Positions 15,345 through 23,728 of a DNA stretch of 64,000 nt are shown in pieces. Origin of the DNA: CALMFG01 sp963674805 (GTDB taxonomy: Bacteria > Bacillota > Clostridia > Christensenellales > CALMFG01); NCBI GenBank assembly GCA_963674805.2, contig CAXXNY010000016.1:620001-684000 (forward strand). The letters run 5' to 3'. The translations under genes and the position numbers were made by a program. Below the pieces are notes generated by a model. It searched no databases. It had not been told where the DNA came from and worked only from the letters and a program-made list of their open reading frames with translations. Each line of letters starts with the position of its first letter. Positions within the stretch are counted from its first letter, which is position 1.

Positions 15345-16697
15345 ATGGCAACCAATCCGATCGGCAGAACCCCGCCAAAAAGCATTGAAGCGGAACGCGC
15401 GGTTTTAGGCTGTATTTTACTTAACGAAAAAGCGGCATACATTGCGGTCGAAAAACTCGCACCGTCGGATTTTTATGCGCCCAAACATGCGTTGATTTTT
15501 GAATGCATCAACGAGCTGATTTTGGAATCCCGCCCGGTTGATCTGGTTTCGGTGACCGATAAGCTCAACATCAAAAACAAATATAACGACACAGAAGATA
15601 TCCGTGACCTTTCTGACATGACCATGGTCGTTCCGACCATCGAAAATCTTGAAGAATATATTGATATTATCAAAAGCAAGTCCACGCTGCGCCGGTTGGC
15701 GGAGGCATCCAACGAAATCATCAGCGATGTCTATAAGCCCGACCAGACGGTGGAAACGCTGCTCAATAAAGCGGGCGACTTGATTTATAATATCGCTGTG
15801 GGCGACACGCAAAATGCGCTTGAGCACATTAAACCGGCATTGATCGAAAGTTATGCCCTGATGGCTGAACAGGCCAAAAATAAAAACAGTCTTTTGGGTT
15901 TAGCCGCCGGATTCCCGACCTTTGATGAAAAACTGTCCGGACTGCAGAAATCCCAGCTGATTATCATCGCCGGAAGACCGGGCATGGGCAAGACCAGTTT
16001 CGGGTTAAATATCATCCAAAACGTCGCGTTAAGAGAAAACAAATCGGTCGCTGTCTTTTCGCTTGAAATGAGCAAAGAGCAGCTGGCCACACGGTTGATG
16101 TGCGCCGAAGGCAGGGTGGACTCACAAAAAACGCGAAGCGGCAAGCTGTCTACCCAGGACTTTGAGCGTCTGGCCGATGCGGCAGACCGTCTGGCAAAGG
16201 CGCCGATTTATATTGACGATACACCGGGTATTACGCTGACTGAAATTTTGGCAAAGTGCCGCCGGGTTAAGATGGAGCACGGGCTGGCTTTGGTGATGAT
16301 TGACTATCTCCAGCTGATGAGCAGTTCCAAGCGAACCGAAAACCGGCAGCAGGAAATATCCGAAATCACGCGGTCGGTCAAGCTGATGGCAAAGGAACTC
16401 AATTTGCCTGTTCTGCTTCTGTCCCAACTGTCGCGTGCATCAGAAAAACGGACAAAAGACGAGCGCATGCCGGTTTTATCCGACTTAAGGGAATCCGGCT
16501 CTATTGAGCAGGATGCCGACGTGGTTATCTTTTTACACCGGGATAATTATTATGATGAAGAAGCCGATAAAGGCTTATCTAAAATTAAAATCGCTAAACA
16601 GCGTAACGGTCCGACCGGAACCATCGAGATGATCTGGAACGGCGAATATACCCGCTTCCAGGAATCCGAACATTTCCACGAGGACGAACCCTTCTAA
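15345..16697 (+). CDS. dnaB: Replicative DNA helicase DnaB (DnaC in Bacillus naming)
   Basis: 450 residues. The N-terminal primase-interaction domain (PPKSIEAERAVLGCILL) is followed by the RecA-fold helicase with Walker A GRPGMGKTS (K216), MIDYLQLMSS as Walker B, and LSQLSRASEKR plus LRESGSIEQDADVV as later helicase motifs. It unwinds DNA at the fork as a hexamer and in Bacillota is loaded by DnaD and DnaI, both encoded at 43.4-45.7 kb. A GNAT gene follows after 13 nt. Confidence 0.99.
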   Translation: MATNPIGRTPPKSIEAERAVLGCILLNEKAAYIAVEKLAPSDFYAPKHALIFECINELILESRPVDLVSVTDKLNIKNKYNDTEDIRDLSDMTMVVPTIENLEEYIDIIKSKSTLRRLAEASNEIISDVYKPDQTVETLLNKAGDLIYNIAVGDTQNALEHIKPALIESYALMAEQAKNKNSLLGLAAGFPTFDEKLSGLQKSQLIIIAGRPGMGKTSFGLNIIQNVALRENKSVAVFSLEMSKEQLATRLMCAEGRVDSQKTRSGKLSTQDFERLADAADRLAKAPIYIDDTPGITLTEILAKCRRVKMEHGLALVMIDYLQLMSSSKRTENRQQEISEITRSVKLMAKELNLPVLLLSQLSRASEKRTKDERMPVLSDLRESGSIEQDADVVIFLHRDNYYDEEADKGLSKIKIAKQRNGPTGTIEMIWNGEYTRFQESEHFHEDEPF

Positions 16698-16710
16698 GGT
16701 AAGGCAGACT

Positions 16711-17175
16711 ATGATTACAAACAAATGGATACCGGGATTTGAAGACTTTTCCGACGCATTGGACATCCGCGAGACGGTTTTTATCCGTGAGCAGCATTGT
16801 CCCGTTGATGTTGAGCGCGATGCTTTCGATAAAACGTCGCTTCATCTCGTGGTATATGACGGAAAAAAACCAGTGGGCTGCGGCCGTATCGTCGCCAAGC
16901 CCGATTATTATAAGCTCGGCAGAATCGCCGTATTAAAAGAAGAGCGCGGCCGGCACTACGGCGACCTGATCGTCCGGCTGCTATTATTTAAATCGTTTGA
17001 TATGGGTGCAAAGGAAGTCCGGCTGGATGCACAGGAAACGGCATCCTCCTTTTATGAACGGTTTGGATTCATGAGGACCGGCGGTCCGTTTCTGGAAGCC
17101 AATATTGTGCATATTCCGATGGCGGTTTCAAAAGACGATGTCCGCTACCCCAGCAGCTGTCATGCAGACGAATAA
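16711..17175 (+). CDS. GNAT-family N-acetyltransferase (ElaA/YjcF type)
   Basis: 154 residues. The fold is indicated by IRETVFIREQHCPVDVERDAFD, typical of the ElaA/YjcF branch, the acetyl-CoA loop region (RIAVLKEERGRHYGDLIV) and the final strand SFYERFGFMRTGGPF. The substrate is unknown. It probably rides on the dnaB transcript, 13 nt downstream. Its stop codon abuts that of the convergent asparaginase gene with no gap and no terminator. Confidence 0.88.
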   Translation: MITNKWIPGFEDFSDALDIRETVFIREQHCPVDVERDAFDKTSLHLVVYDGKKPVGCGRIVAKPDYYKLGRIAVLKEERGRHYGDLIVRLLLFKSFDMGAKEVRLDAQETASSFYERFGFMRTGGPFLEANIVHIPMAVSKDDVRYPSSCHADE

Positions 17176-18189
17176 TCAGCGCATCATCAGCGTCCCCTGC
17201 GGGACGCTTTTTTGGTTATAAGCCAATACCGCTTTTGTATACGCCGATTCAAACGGCAGATAGACCGGAATCGCCCCCAGTCGGATCAGTTGGATGGTGG
17301 TCGGATAAATGGGCAGAATCAGCCGCTCTTTGGGGAAGTCCGATAAGAAGACCTGAATCCCTATGGCTTCACACTGCTTCACAAAAGCGAGTATCGAATA
17401 CGGCTCCGCTTCTTTCTGCTCACTGCAGTTATGTGTGTTGGAATGATAGGATTGGTGCACAACTGCCTTAATGTCTGAGTCTTTCAGGTTAAACACCGAA
17501 TAATCCAGCCCGGGATAAGGCTTGATACCCAGCACTTTATGCTGATAGTGAAAGGGCTCAAACGCCCATGACGCGGCCGAGACAACGCGTCTTTTATTTT
17601 CCCGCGCAATCAACTGCCCGCTTTCCATCTTGCCGAATACATAGGGTGTGCTGGAGGAAAACTCATCGCTGTAAACATCCGCTTCACGGATTTCGTCGGA
17701 CGCGAAAACAAAGATATCCCCGCGGTTCCGGCCGCTCTGATAAATAAAATAGGTGCCGGCCCTTCGGGCGTTTAAAATAAAATCGACCGACGCAAAAAAG
17801 TTATTCCACCCGTTTGCATTTGGTTCGTCTATCGGTGCGTTGGAAGCCGTGACCACCACCGGAATCGGCAGGTCGTGATAATAATGGCCTAAAAACGCGG
17901 TCGTATATGGTGCCGTATCCGAGCCGTGCGTGACGATAATACCGTCAAAATTTTGATCCTTTTCAATCATCTGATTGATTTGGCTGGTAATCGCACCCCA
18001 GACTTTCGGGGTCATATTTTCGCTGAGCATCATCACCGGATAAATATAGATAAAGTCAACGCTGTTAAAATATTTGCGTCCGGCTTTTTGTTTAAACGTA
18101 TCGTTTGCGTCCGCGGACACATCCATCACGTTGTTCTCGGTTTGGGTACTGAATGTCCCGCCGGTCATACAGACCAATATCCGTCTCAT
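17176..18189 (-). CDS. Asparaginase-family protein with altered catalytic triad
   Basis: 337 residues, full length for the L-asparaginase family, cytoplasmic. The first nucleophile site MTGGTFST (T12) is intact. The second motif reads THGSDT where the family has THGTDT, a Thr to Ser change in the catalytic triad. The triad lysine, expected after RGDIFVF in the segment EADVYSDEFSSS, appears to be replaced by Ser. The enzyme may be an asparaginase with changed substrate or activity, or a related amidohydrolase. It is separated from trmL by about 60 nt and may share its transcript. Confidence 0.78.
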   Translation of the reverse strand: MRRILVCMTGGTFSTQTENNVMDVSADANDTFKQKAGRKYFNSVDFIYIYPVMMLSENMTPKVWGAITSQINQMIEKDQNFDGIIVTHGSDTAPYTTAFLGHYYHDLPIPVVVTASNAPIDEPNANGWNNFFASVDFILNARRAGTYFIYQSGRNRGDIFVFASDEIREADVYSDEFSSSTPYVFGKMESGQLIARENKRRVVSAASWAFEPFHYQHKVLGIKPYPGLDYSVFNLKDSDIKAVVHQSYHSNTHNCSEQKEAEPYSILAFVKQCEAIGIQVFLSDFPKERLILPIYPTTIQLIRLGAIPVYLPFESAYTKAVLAYNQKSVPQGTLMMR

Positions 18190-18251
18190 GCCTCCGCCTT
18201 TCCTGCCGGCTTGCCGGCATTATGATCAGGCCAGATCAACTCAGTGACCTT

Positions 18252-18716
18252 CTAAACAAGTCCGGCAAACTCAATCTGTCTCAGCGCCTCATAGACGACG
18301 ATTGCCACCGCGTTTGACAGGTTTAAAGACCGCGTATCCGATTTCATCGGGATACGGATAGCGCTTTTCGGGTTCTCAAAAATAAGCGGTTCCGGCAGCC
18401 CTGCTGTTTCCTTGCCAAAGAGGATGAAATCCCCGTCCTGATAACAGGCGTCGCAGTAGCGTTTGTCCGCTTTTGTGGACGCGTAAAAAAAACGTCCGCC
18501 CTTGTTCTTCTCAAAAAAATCATCCAGATTATCATAAAGCACGACATCTGCCTGCGGCCAATAATCCAGCCCCGCACGCCTTGCCTGCTTTTCATCCAAA
18601 TCAAATCCCAGCGGCTTGACCAGATGAAGCGCCGCACCGGTCAGTACGCAGGTTCTTGCGATGTTTCCGGTATTCTGGGGAATTTCCGGTTCCACCAGCA
18701 CCACATTAAATCCCAT
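18252..18716 (-). CDS. trmL: tRNA (cytidine/uridine-34 2'-O)-methyltransferase TrmL
   Basis: 154 residues, the size of minimal SPOUT methyltransferases of the TrmL (YibK/CspR) group. Typical motifs are VVLVEPEIPQNTGNIARTC at the N-terminus, LFGKETAGLPE and the knot segment IPMKSDTRSLNLSNAVAI. It methylates the wobble ribose of tRNA-Leu species. It has its own promoter upstream and asparaginase follows downstream on the same strand. Confidence 0.95.
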   Translation of the reverse strand: MGFNVVLVEPEIPQNTGNIARTCVLTGAALHLVKPLGFDLDEKQARRAGLDYWPQADVVLYDNLDDFFEKNKGGRFFYASTKADKRYCDACYQDGDFILFGKETAGLPEPLIFENPKSAIRIPMKSDTRSLNLSNAVAIVVYEALRQIEFAGLV

Positions 18717-18745
18717 TCATTCTCTCCGTTTTCTTGTCTAATCCG

Positions 18746-18774
18746 ATTATAAACACCGTGAATTATTTTCGCAA
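18746..18774 (-). promoter_or_regulatory. Promoter of trmL
   Basis: TTGCGA (18774-18769), a 17-nt spacer and perfect TATAAT (18751-18746) on the minus strand, about 30 nt before the start codon. Confidence 0.7.
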
Positions 18775-18803
18775 GGCAAACGCAGCCAAATATTGCGAAT
18801 ATC

Positions 18804-18837
18804 AAAAAACCATGATGAATAAACATCATGGTTTTTT
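18804..18837. terminator. Strong terminator of hsp20
   Basis: AAAAAACCATGATG (18804-18817) pairs with CATCATGGTTTTTT (18824-18837) over a 6-nt loop: 14 bp with a T-run on either strand. It ends the minus-strand hsp20 transcript. Confidence 0.9.
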
Positions 18838-18864
18838 AAGGAAGGGGATCCAATATGAATCAGT

Positions 18865-19275
18865 CTACTTAATCTCGATTGTTTTGTCTGTTAATGCTTT
18901 TTCATCCTTTTTCAGATTGATGACCAGCACGCCGTTTTCATAACTTGCGTCGATGCTGTCCTGGTCAATCCCGCGGAGCGAGAAACATCTTTCACGTCTG
19001 CCGAAGAACCGTTCGCGTCTTAAATAATTATCCGTCTTTTCTTCGGTTTCCTGTTTCTTTTCTGCTGAAATGGTTAAAACGTCGTTTTTTGCAGAAATTT
19101 CGATGTCACCTTTTTCATAGCCCGGTATATTCATGCTGATGGCATAACCGTCGTCCGTTTCCTTGATATCCGTGCTCATGCTTCTCGGCTCATCCATAAA
19201 GCGGTAAAAATCGTCTCCGAAAAAGTGATTTAAGAATCCTTGTCCGTTGCGTGGTACCAGATCAAACATTTCCAA
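18865..19275 (-). CDS. hsp20: Small heat-shock protein, Hsp20/alpha-crystallin family
   Basis: 136 residues. The alpha-crystallin domain spans about 30-125, with DGYAISMNIPGYEKGDIEIS, the FGRRERCFSLRGIDQDSI beta segment and GVLVINLKKDE with the conserved G-V-L. The C-terminal tail ends KTIEIK, an I-x-I anchoring motif for oligomers. It is an ATP-independent holdase. It is monocistronic, with AAAGGAGGTTT before the ATG, and its promoter overlaps a perfect CtsR operator, so it should be heat-inducible. Confidence 0.95.
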   Translation of the reverse strand: MEMFDLVPRNGQGFLNHFFGDDFYRFMDEPRSMSTDIKETDDGYAISMNIPGYEKGDIEISAKNDVLTISAEKKQETEEKTDNYLRRERFFGRRERCFSLRGIDQDSIDASYENGVLVINLKKDEKALTDKTIEIK

Positions 19276-19308
19276 AACCTCCTTTTTATATTTTCAATTT
19301 CTGTGATT

Positions 19309-19337
19309 ATTATAGTCTATAGGTCAAAGATAGTCAA
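19309..19337 (-). promoter_or_regulatory. Promoter of hsp20
   Basis: TTGACT (19337-19332), a 17-nt spacer and perfect TATAAT (19314-19309) on the minus strand. The -35 lies inside the CtsR operator. Confidence 0.85.
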
Positions 19338-19338
19338 A
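19322..19338 (+). promoter_or_regulatory. CtsR operator over the hsp20 promoter
   Basis: GGTCAAA-GAT-AGTCAAA exactly fits the CtsR heptad repeat (R-GTCAAA, NAN spacer, R-GTCAAA). It covers the hsp20 -35 and part of the spacer, so bound repressor would block polymerase. The ctsR gene is not in the window. Confidence 0.88.
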
Positions 19339-19421
19339 GTTTATTTAGTGAACAAACTGTTAATATTTTCGGGTTCGTGCGATAACCACGCGCTTTTTTG
19401 CGTCTGTAGATATATTAAGGC

Positions 19422-19450
19422 TTGACACAATTGTAATGAGTCTGTATGTT
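19422..19450 (+). promoter_or_regulatory. Promoter of the TetR-ABC exporter operon
   Basis: Perfect TTGACA (19422-19427), a 17-nt spacer and TATGTT (19445-19450). Confidence 0.75.
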
Positions 19451-19464
19451 AGTAAGTACTTACT
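19451..19464. promoter_or_regulatory. Palindromic TetR-type operator
   Basis: The perfect 14-bp palindrome AGTAAGTACTTACT begins right after the -10 hexamer and covers the expected transcription start. It is likely the autoregulatory site of the downstream TetR protein. Confidence 0.75.
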
Positions 19465-19480
19465 TACATTTTGGAGTTGT

Positions 19481-20041
19481 ATGATGCGCAATACAAAGGA
19501 AAAAATCGCCGACGCCGCTATCAGGCTTTTTGCTGAAAAAGGGTTTAACGGCGTCACAACCAAAGAAATATCGGATGCCGCCGGCGTCAGTGAGGTCACG
19601 CTGTTTCGTTTGTATGAAAACAAACGGAACCTTTACCAGTGCCTCATAAAAGAGAACCTGCACCCGTATCAGATTCAACGCTATTTAGAAGAAGACGTCA
19701 CATATGACCTTGAGACAGACCTTAGAAACATGGCGGGGCTGATGCAGTCAACGTTAAAAAAGAATCTGCCGTTTATCAAGATGATCGTTAAAGACCATCA
19801 CGCCAACAACGAACATAAAACTGCACTCGGATACGGCTTTAAGAAAAGCCTTGAGGCATACTTTCATGAAATGCATGAACGCGGTGCGCTTCGTGAACCG
19901 CCGGAATACGCTTTAAAGTTTTATATAACCAATATCGCGCATGCTTATTATGAAATTATGTTTAGGCCGGGCGTTTCATTTGATCCCGACTATTTTAACT
20001 GGCTGGTCAAGAAAGTCATTGACGCAATAAAGCGGTTATAA
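19481..20041 (+). CDS. TetR/AcrR-family regulator of the adjacent ABC exporter
   Basis: About 186 residues. The N-terminal helix-turn-helix is clear: KIADAAIRLFAEKGFNGV, TTKEISDAAGVSEVTLFRL and YENKRNLYQCLI. The remaining helical domain binds an unknown ligand. A longer frame opens at 19436, but that codon lies within the promoter, so the start is ATG 19481 or 19484; GGAG at 19473-19476 suits either, best 19484. Two ABC exporter genes follow by 40 nt, and the palindrome over the start site suggests control of the whole unit. Confidence 0.9.
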   Translation: MMRNTKEKIADAAIRLFAEKGFNGVTTKEISDAAGVSEVTLFRLYENKRNLYQCLIKENLHPYQIQRYLEEDVTYDLETDLRNMAGLMQSTLKKNLPFIKMIVKDHHANNEHKTALGYGFKKSLEAYFHEMHERGALREPPEYALKFYITNIAHAYYEIMFRPGVSFDPDYFNWLVKKVIDAIKRL

Positions 20042-20081
20042 GCCGCCTTTATATAGATTTTAACTTTGAAAGGAAAATAGA

Positions 20082-21812
20082 ATGATTAAATTATTTAAAT
20101 ATCTTAAGCCCTACCGCGGCTGGGTGATACTGATTATCAGCTTAACCTTTATTCAATCGTTAAGCCAGCTTTATCTCCCTGCGCTGATGTCCAGAATCGT
20201 GGACCAGGGTGTTGTCGGGCAGGATATCGGATTGATCATAAAAACCGGGCTGGTCATGCTCGGCTTCACCGTTATCGTCAGCGCGGCAACTATTTTTGCC
20301 CGCCTTTTTGGCGCAAAAGTATCCGTCGGGTTTGCCCGGGATCTGCGGCGCGATGTGTTCGTCACGGTTGAGAATTATTCGCTTCACGAGTTTGACCAGA
20401 TCGGGACATCGTCTCTGATTACCCGGTCGACGAACGATATTACCCAGATACAAAACGTTATGCTGCTGATCCTGTCAATGCTGATCATGGCGCCGCTCAT
20501 GCTGGTCGGCGGTCTGATTATGTCGCTGTCCACAGATCTTCAGTTATCATGGGTTATCGCCGGTATTGTCGCGGCACTTGGCATTGTAATCGGCTTTGTG
20601 GCGGTCAAGGGTGTTCCGCTGTTCCGGTCGATACAGAAAAAGCTGGACCGGGTCAATCTGATCCTGCGTGAAAGCTTGACGGGCATCCGCGTTATCCGCG
20701 CGTTTAACAAGGAGGAGCATGAACGTGCCCGTTTTGAAGAATCAAACGTCGATTTAACCCAGACCTCAATCAAGGTGTTCCGCATCATGAGTGTGATGTT
20801 TCCCGTGATGATGCTGATCATGAATATGGCATCTGTTATCGTTGTCTGGTTCGGTTCCCACCGTGTGGACGCAGGCGCCATTCAGGTCGGCGATATGATG
20901 GCGTTCACCCAATATGTGATGATGATTATGTTCTCAATCATGATGGCAACCATGTTGTTTGTCATGCTGCCGAGAGCCAGCGCTTCTGCCGACCGTGTTT
21001 TAGAGGTACTGAACCTGAAAAACGATATCACTGACCCAGAATTACCTCAAAGCGCAGACCAGACACGCGGCCATGTGGCATTCCGCAATGTCTCGTTCCG
21101 GTATAAAGGTGCGGAGAAGCCGGTATTGAAGAATATCTCGTTCACTTCCAGCCCCGGACAGACAACCGCCATTATCGGCTCAACCGGTTCCGGCAAAACC
21201 ACGCTGATTAATCTGATCCCAAGATTCTATGACGCAACCGCGGGTGAAGTGCTGGTGGACGGAATCAAAGTCAGTGAACAAACGCAGGATGATTTAAGAA
21301 AAAAAATCGGTCTGGTACCACAGAAAATCAGCCTGTTTTCCGGGTCAATCAAAGATAACCTCATCTTCGGCAAGCCGGATGCTTCGGACGAAGAGCTGGA
21401 CGAAGCGGTTAAAACCGCTCAGGCAAAAGAATTTATCGACGCCCTCGAAGACGGATTGGAAGCGCATGTCGATCAGGGCGGCGCAAATTTCTCCGGCGGA
21501 CAGAAACAACGTTTGTCCATCGCGCGGGCGTTGGTTAGAAAACCGGAAATCTATATTTTTGACGACAGTTTTTCGGCGCTGGACTTTAAAACAGATGCGC
21601 GGCTGCGCCAGGCGTTAAAAGCGCAAACCCGGGAATCAACGGTCTTTATCGTTGCCCAACGTGTCAGCACAGTCATGAATGCGGATCAGATCATTGTTCT
21701 GGATCAAGGCGAAATCGTGGGCATCGGACCGCACAGCCAATTGATGCAGTCCTGTGATGTATATAAAGAAATTGTCGCTTCCCAGCTTTCGGAGGAGGAA
21801 ATAAATCAATGA
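20082..21812 (+). CDS. Heterodimeric ABC exporter, subunit with degenerate Walker B
   Basis: 576 residues: six membrane helices (about 1-310) and a nucleotide-binding domain (about 335-576). Walker A is GSTGSGKTT, the signature is FSGGQKQRLSIARAL, but Walker B reads IYIFDDSFSALD with Asp where the catalytic Glu should be, and the switch position is Gln (VAQRVSTV) rather than His. This marks the non-catalytic ATP site partner seen in BmrCD/LmrCD and TM287/288 exporters. The next gene overlaps by 4 nt (ATGA). Likely a multidrug or lipid exporter controlled by the TetR protein. Confidence 0.93.
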   Translation: MIKLFKYLKPYRGWVILIISLTFIQSLSQLYLPALMSRIVDQGVVGQDIGLIIKTGLVMLGFTVIVSAATIFARLFGAKVSVGFARDLRRDVFVTVENYSLHEFDQIGTSSLITRSTNDITQIQNVMLLILSMLIMAPLMLVGGLIMSLSTDLQLSWVIAGIVAALGIVIGFVAVKGVPLFRSIQKKLDRVNLILRESLTGIRVIRAFNKEEHERARFEESNVDLTQTSIKVFRIMSVMFPVMMLIMNMASVIVVWFGSHRVDAGAIQVGDMMAFTQYVMMIMFSIMMATMLFVMLPRASASADRVLEVLNLKNDITDPELPQSADQTRGHVAFRNVSFRYKGAEKPVLKNISFTSSPGQTTAIIGSTGSGKTTLINLIPRFYDATAGEVLVDGIKVSEQTQDDLRKKIGLVPQKISLFSGSIKDNLIFGKPDASDEELDEAVKTAQAKEFIDALEDGLEAHVDQGGANFSGGQKQRLSIARALVRKPEIYIFDDSFSALDFKTDARLRQALKAQTRESTVFIVAQRVSTVMNADQIIVLDQGEIVGIGPHSQLMQSCDVYKEIVASQLSEEEINQ

Positions 21813-23674
21813 GCAACCAAAAAGAAAACCGAAAACCCAAAGGTCCCGGATTCGGACCGGGCGGGCACGGACAAATGATGACCGAAAAGCCCAAGGACTT
21901 TAAAGGCACATTCCGGCGTCTGGTCGATCAAATCGGAAAAAATAAATTAGCTGTCATTATCGTGTTTATCATGGCGATCGGCAGCACGGCCTTTGTGATT
22001 GTCGGACCAAAGCTGTTAGGGAATGCCACCACTACGCTGTTTGAAGGCGTGATGAGCAAATCCTCCGGCGGTGTGATTGATTTCGCAAAAATTGCGCGGA
22101 TTCTGATTACGGTCGGGATTATCTATGTCATCAGTTCGCTGCTGACCTATGTTCAGCAATATATCATGGCGGGCGTCTCGCAGAAAGTCACCTATGATAT
22201 GCGGCGTGAGGTCAAAGAAAAGCTGGACCGGCTGCCGCTGAAATATTTTGACCAGCATTCGCATGGTGATATTTTAAGCCGCGTGACCAACGATATTGAT
22301 ACAATCTCGAATACGCTCCAGCAGAGTATCACGCAGATTATTACAGCGGTCGCGACGATTATCGGCGTAGCGGTGATTATGTTCTCCATTTCGTGGCTGA
22401 TGGCTTTGGCCACACTGATTATCCTGCCGCTTGCAGCCGTCATCACGTCGTTCGTGGTTAAGCGCTCACAACGTTATTTTAAAGGACAGCAGCGTGAGCT
22501 TGGCGCGGTCAACGGGCATGTTGAGGAAGTATACGGCGGGCATACGGTCATTAAAGCTTACGGAAAAGAAGAAGATACTATCAAGGAATTTGATGAAATC
22601 AATGAACGGCTGTATAACGTCAGCTGGCGCGCCCAGTTTATGGCGCACATTCTGATGCCGCTCATGAACCTGATTAATAACTTCAGCTATATTATTGTGT
22701 GTGTGCTCGGCAGCGTCATGGTCATTAACGGAACCATTGCCATCGGGGATGTTCAGGCGTTTATCCAATACTCGCGCCAGTTCTCCCAGCCGATCGCACA
22801 GGTTGCGCAGATTGCGAATGTCATCCAATCCACCGTCGCCGCGGCGGAACGCGTCTACGAAGTGCTGGATGAATCCGAAGAAATCAGCGATGCAGCCGCA
22901 CCGGAACTGCTTGCCGACATTAAAGGCGATGTTAACTTTGACCGTATCTCTTTCGGATATAAAAAAGATGTCACCGTCATCAAGGATCTATCGCTCTCTG
23001 TTAAGCCGGGAAAGGTCATTGCAATTGTCGGACCGACCGGTGCCGGAAAAACCACGCTGGTCAACCTCCTGATGCGTTTTTATGAAGTGGGCAGCGGCAC
23101 CATCCGCGTGGACGGCAAAGACATCCGGGATGTCAAGCGCAAAGACCTGCGAAGCAACTTCGGCATGGTGCTTCAGGATACCTGGCTGTTTAACGGCACC
23201 ATCCGCGATAACATTGCATACGGACGCGGGGACGCGACGTTTGAAGAGATTGTCCAAGCCGCAAAGACGGCGCGTGCCGACCGCTTTATCCGGCGTCTGC
23301 CGGACGGCTATGATACGGTGCTGAACGAAGAAGCCACCAATATCTCACAGGGGCAAAAGCAGCTGCTGACAATAGCGCGCGCATTGCTCGCCGATCCGAA
23401 GATACTGATATTAGACGAAGCGACCAGCAGCGTGGATACGCGGACCGAGGCTTATATCCAGCAGGCCATGACTAAACTGATGGAAGGCAGAACCAACTTT
23501 GTCATCGCGCACCGCCTGTCCACCATTCGTGATGCGGACACCATTCTCGTTATGAACGACGGCGAAGTCATTGAGCAGGGCAGCCACCATGCGCTGATTG
23601 CACAAAACGGATTTTACGCCGATCTGTACCAATCGCAATTTACCGGTGCGGATTTGCGGGATAACGTCGGATAA
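21809..23674 (+). CDS. Heterodimeric ABC exporter, catalytic subunit
   Basis: 621 residues. A soluble Gly/Pro-rich N-terminus (1-35) precedes six membrane helices (about 45-340) and the ATPase domain. Walker A GPTGAGKTT, Walker B ILILDEATSSVD with catalytic Glu and the H-loop IAHRLSTI are all canonical. The signature is SQGQKQLLTIARAL, the altered form that faces the degenerate site of the partner. The pair therefore has one consensus and one degenerate ATP site. The unit ends at a strong terminator. Confidence 0.93.
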   Translation: MSNQKENRKPKGPGFGPGGHGQMMTEKPKDFKGTFRRLVDQIGKNKLAVIIVFIMAIGSTAFVIVGPKLLGNATTTLFEGVMSKSSGGVIDFAKIARILITVGIIYVISSLLTYVQQYIMAGVSQKVTYDMRREVKEKLDRLPLKYFDQHSHGDILSRVTNDIDTISNTLQQSITQIITAVATIIGVAVIMFSISWLMALATLIILPLAAVITSFVVKRSQRYFKGQQRELGAVNGHVEEVYGGHTVIKAYGKEEDTIKEFDEINERLYNVSWRAQFMAHILMPLMNLINNFSYIIVCVLGSVMVINGTIAIGDVQAFIQYSRQFSQPIAQVAQIANVIQSTVAAAERVYEVLDESEEISDAAAPELLADIKGDVNFDRISFGYKKDVTVIKDLSLSVKPGKVIAIVGPTGAGKTTLVNLLMRFYEVGSGTIRVDGKDIRDVKRKDLRSNFGMVLQDTWLFNGTIRDNIAYGRGDATFEEIVQAAKTARADRFIRRLPDGYDTVLNEEATNISQGQKQLLTIARALLADPKILILDEATSSVDTRTEAYIQQAMTKLMEGRTNFVIAHRLSTIRDADTILVMNDGEVIEQGSHHALIAQNGFYADLYQSQFTGADLRDNVG

Positions 23675-23688
23675 GTTATAATGCTATC

Positions 23689-23719
23689 AAGACTACTCAA
23701 TAATGAGTAGTCTTTTTTT
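23689..23719 (+). terminator. Terminator of the TetR-ABC operon
   Basis: AAGACTACTCA (23689-23699) pairs with TGAGTAGTCTT (23704-23714) around an ATAA loop, followed by T7. Confidence 0.9.
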
Positions 23720-23728
23720 GGTGGTAAA

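Noticed and set aside
19436..19480. N-terminal extension of the TetR protein
   Set aside because: The codons overlap the promoter and operator; GGAG before 19481/19484 marks the real start.
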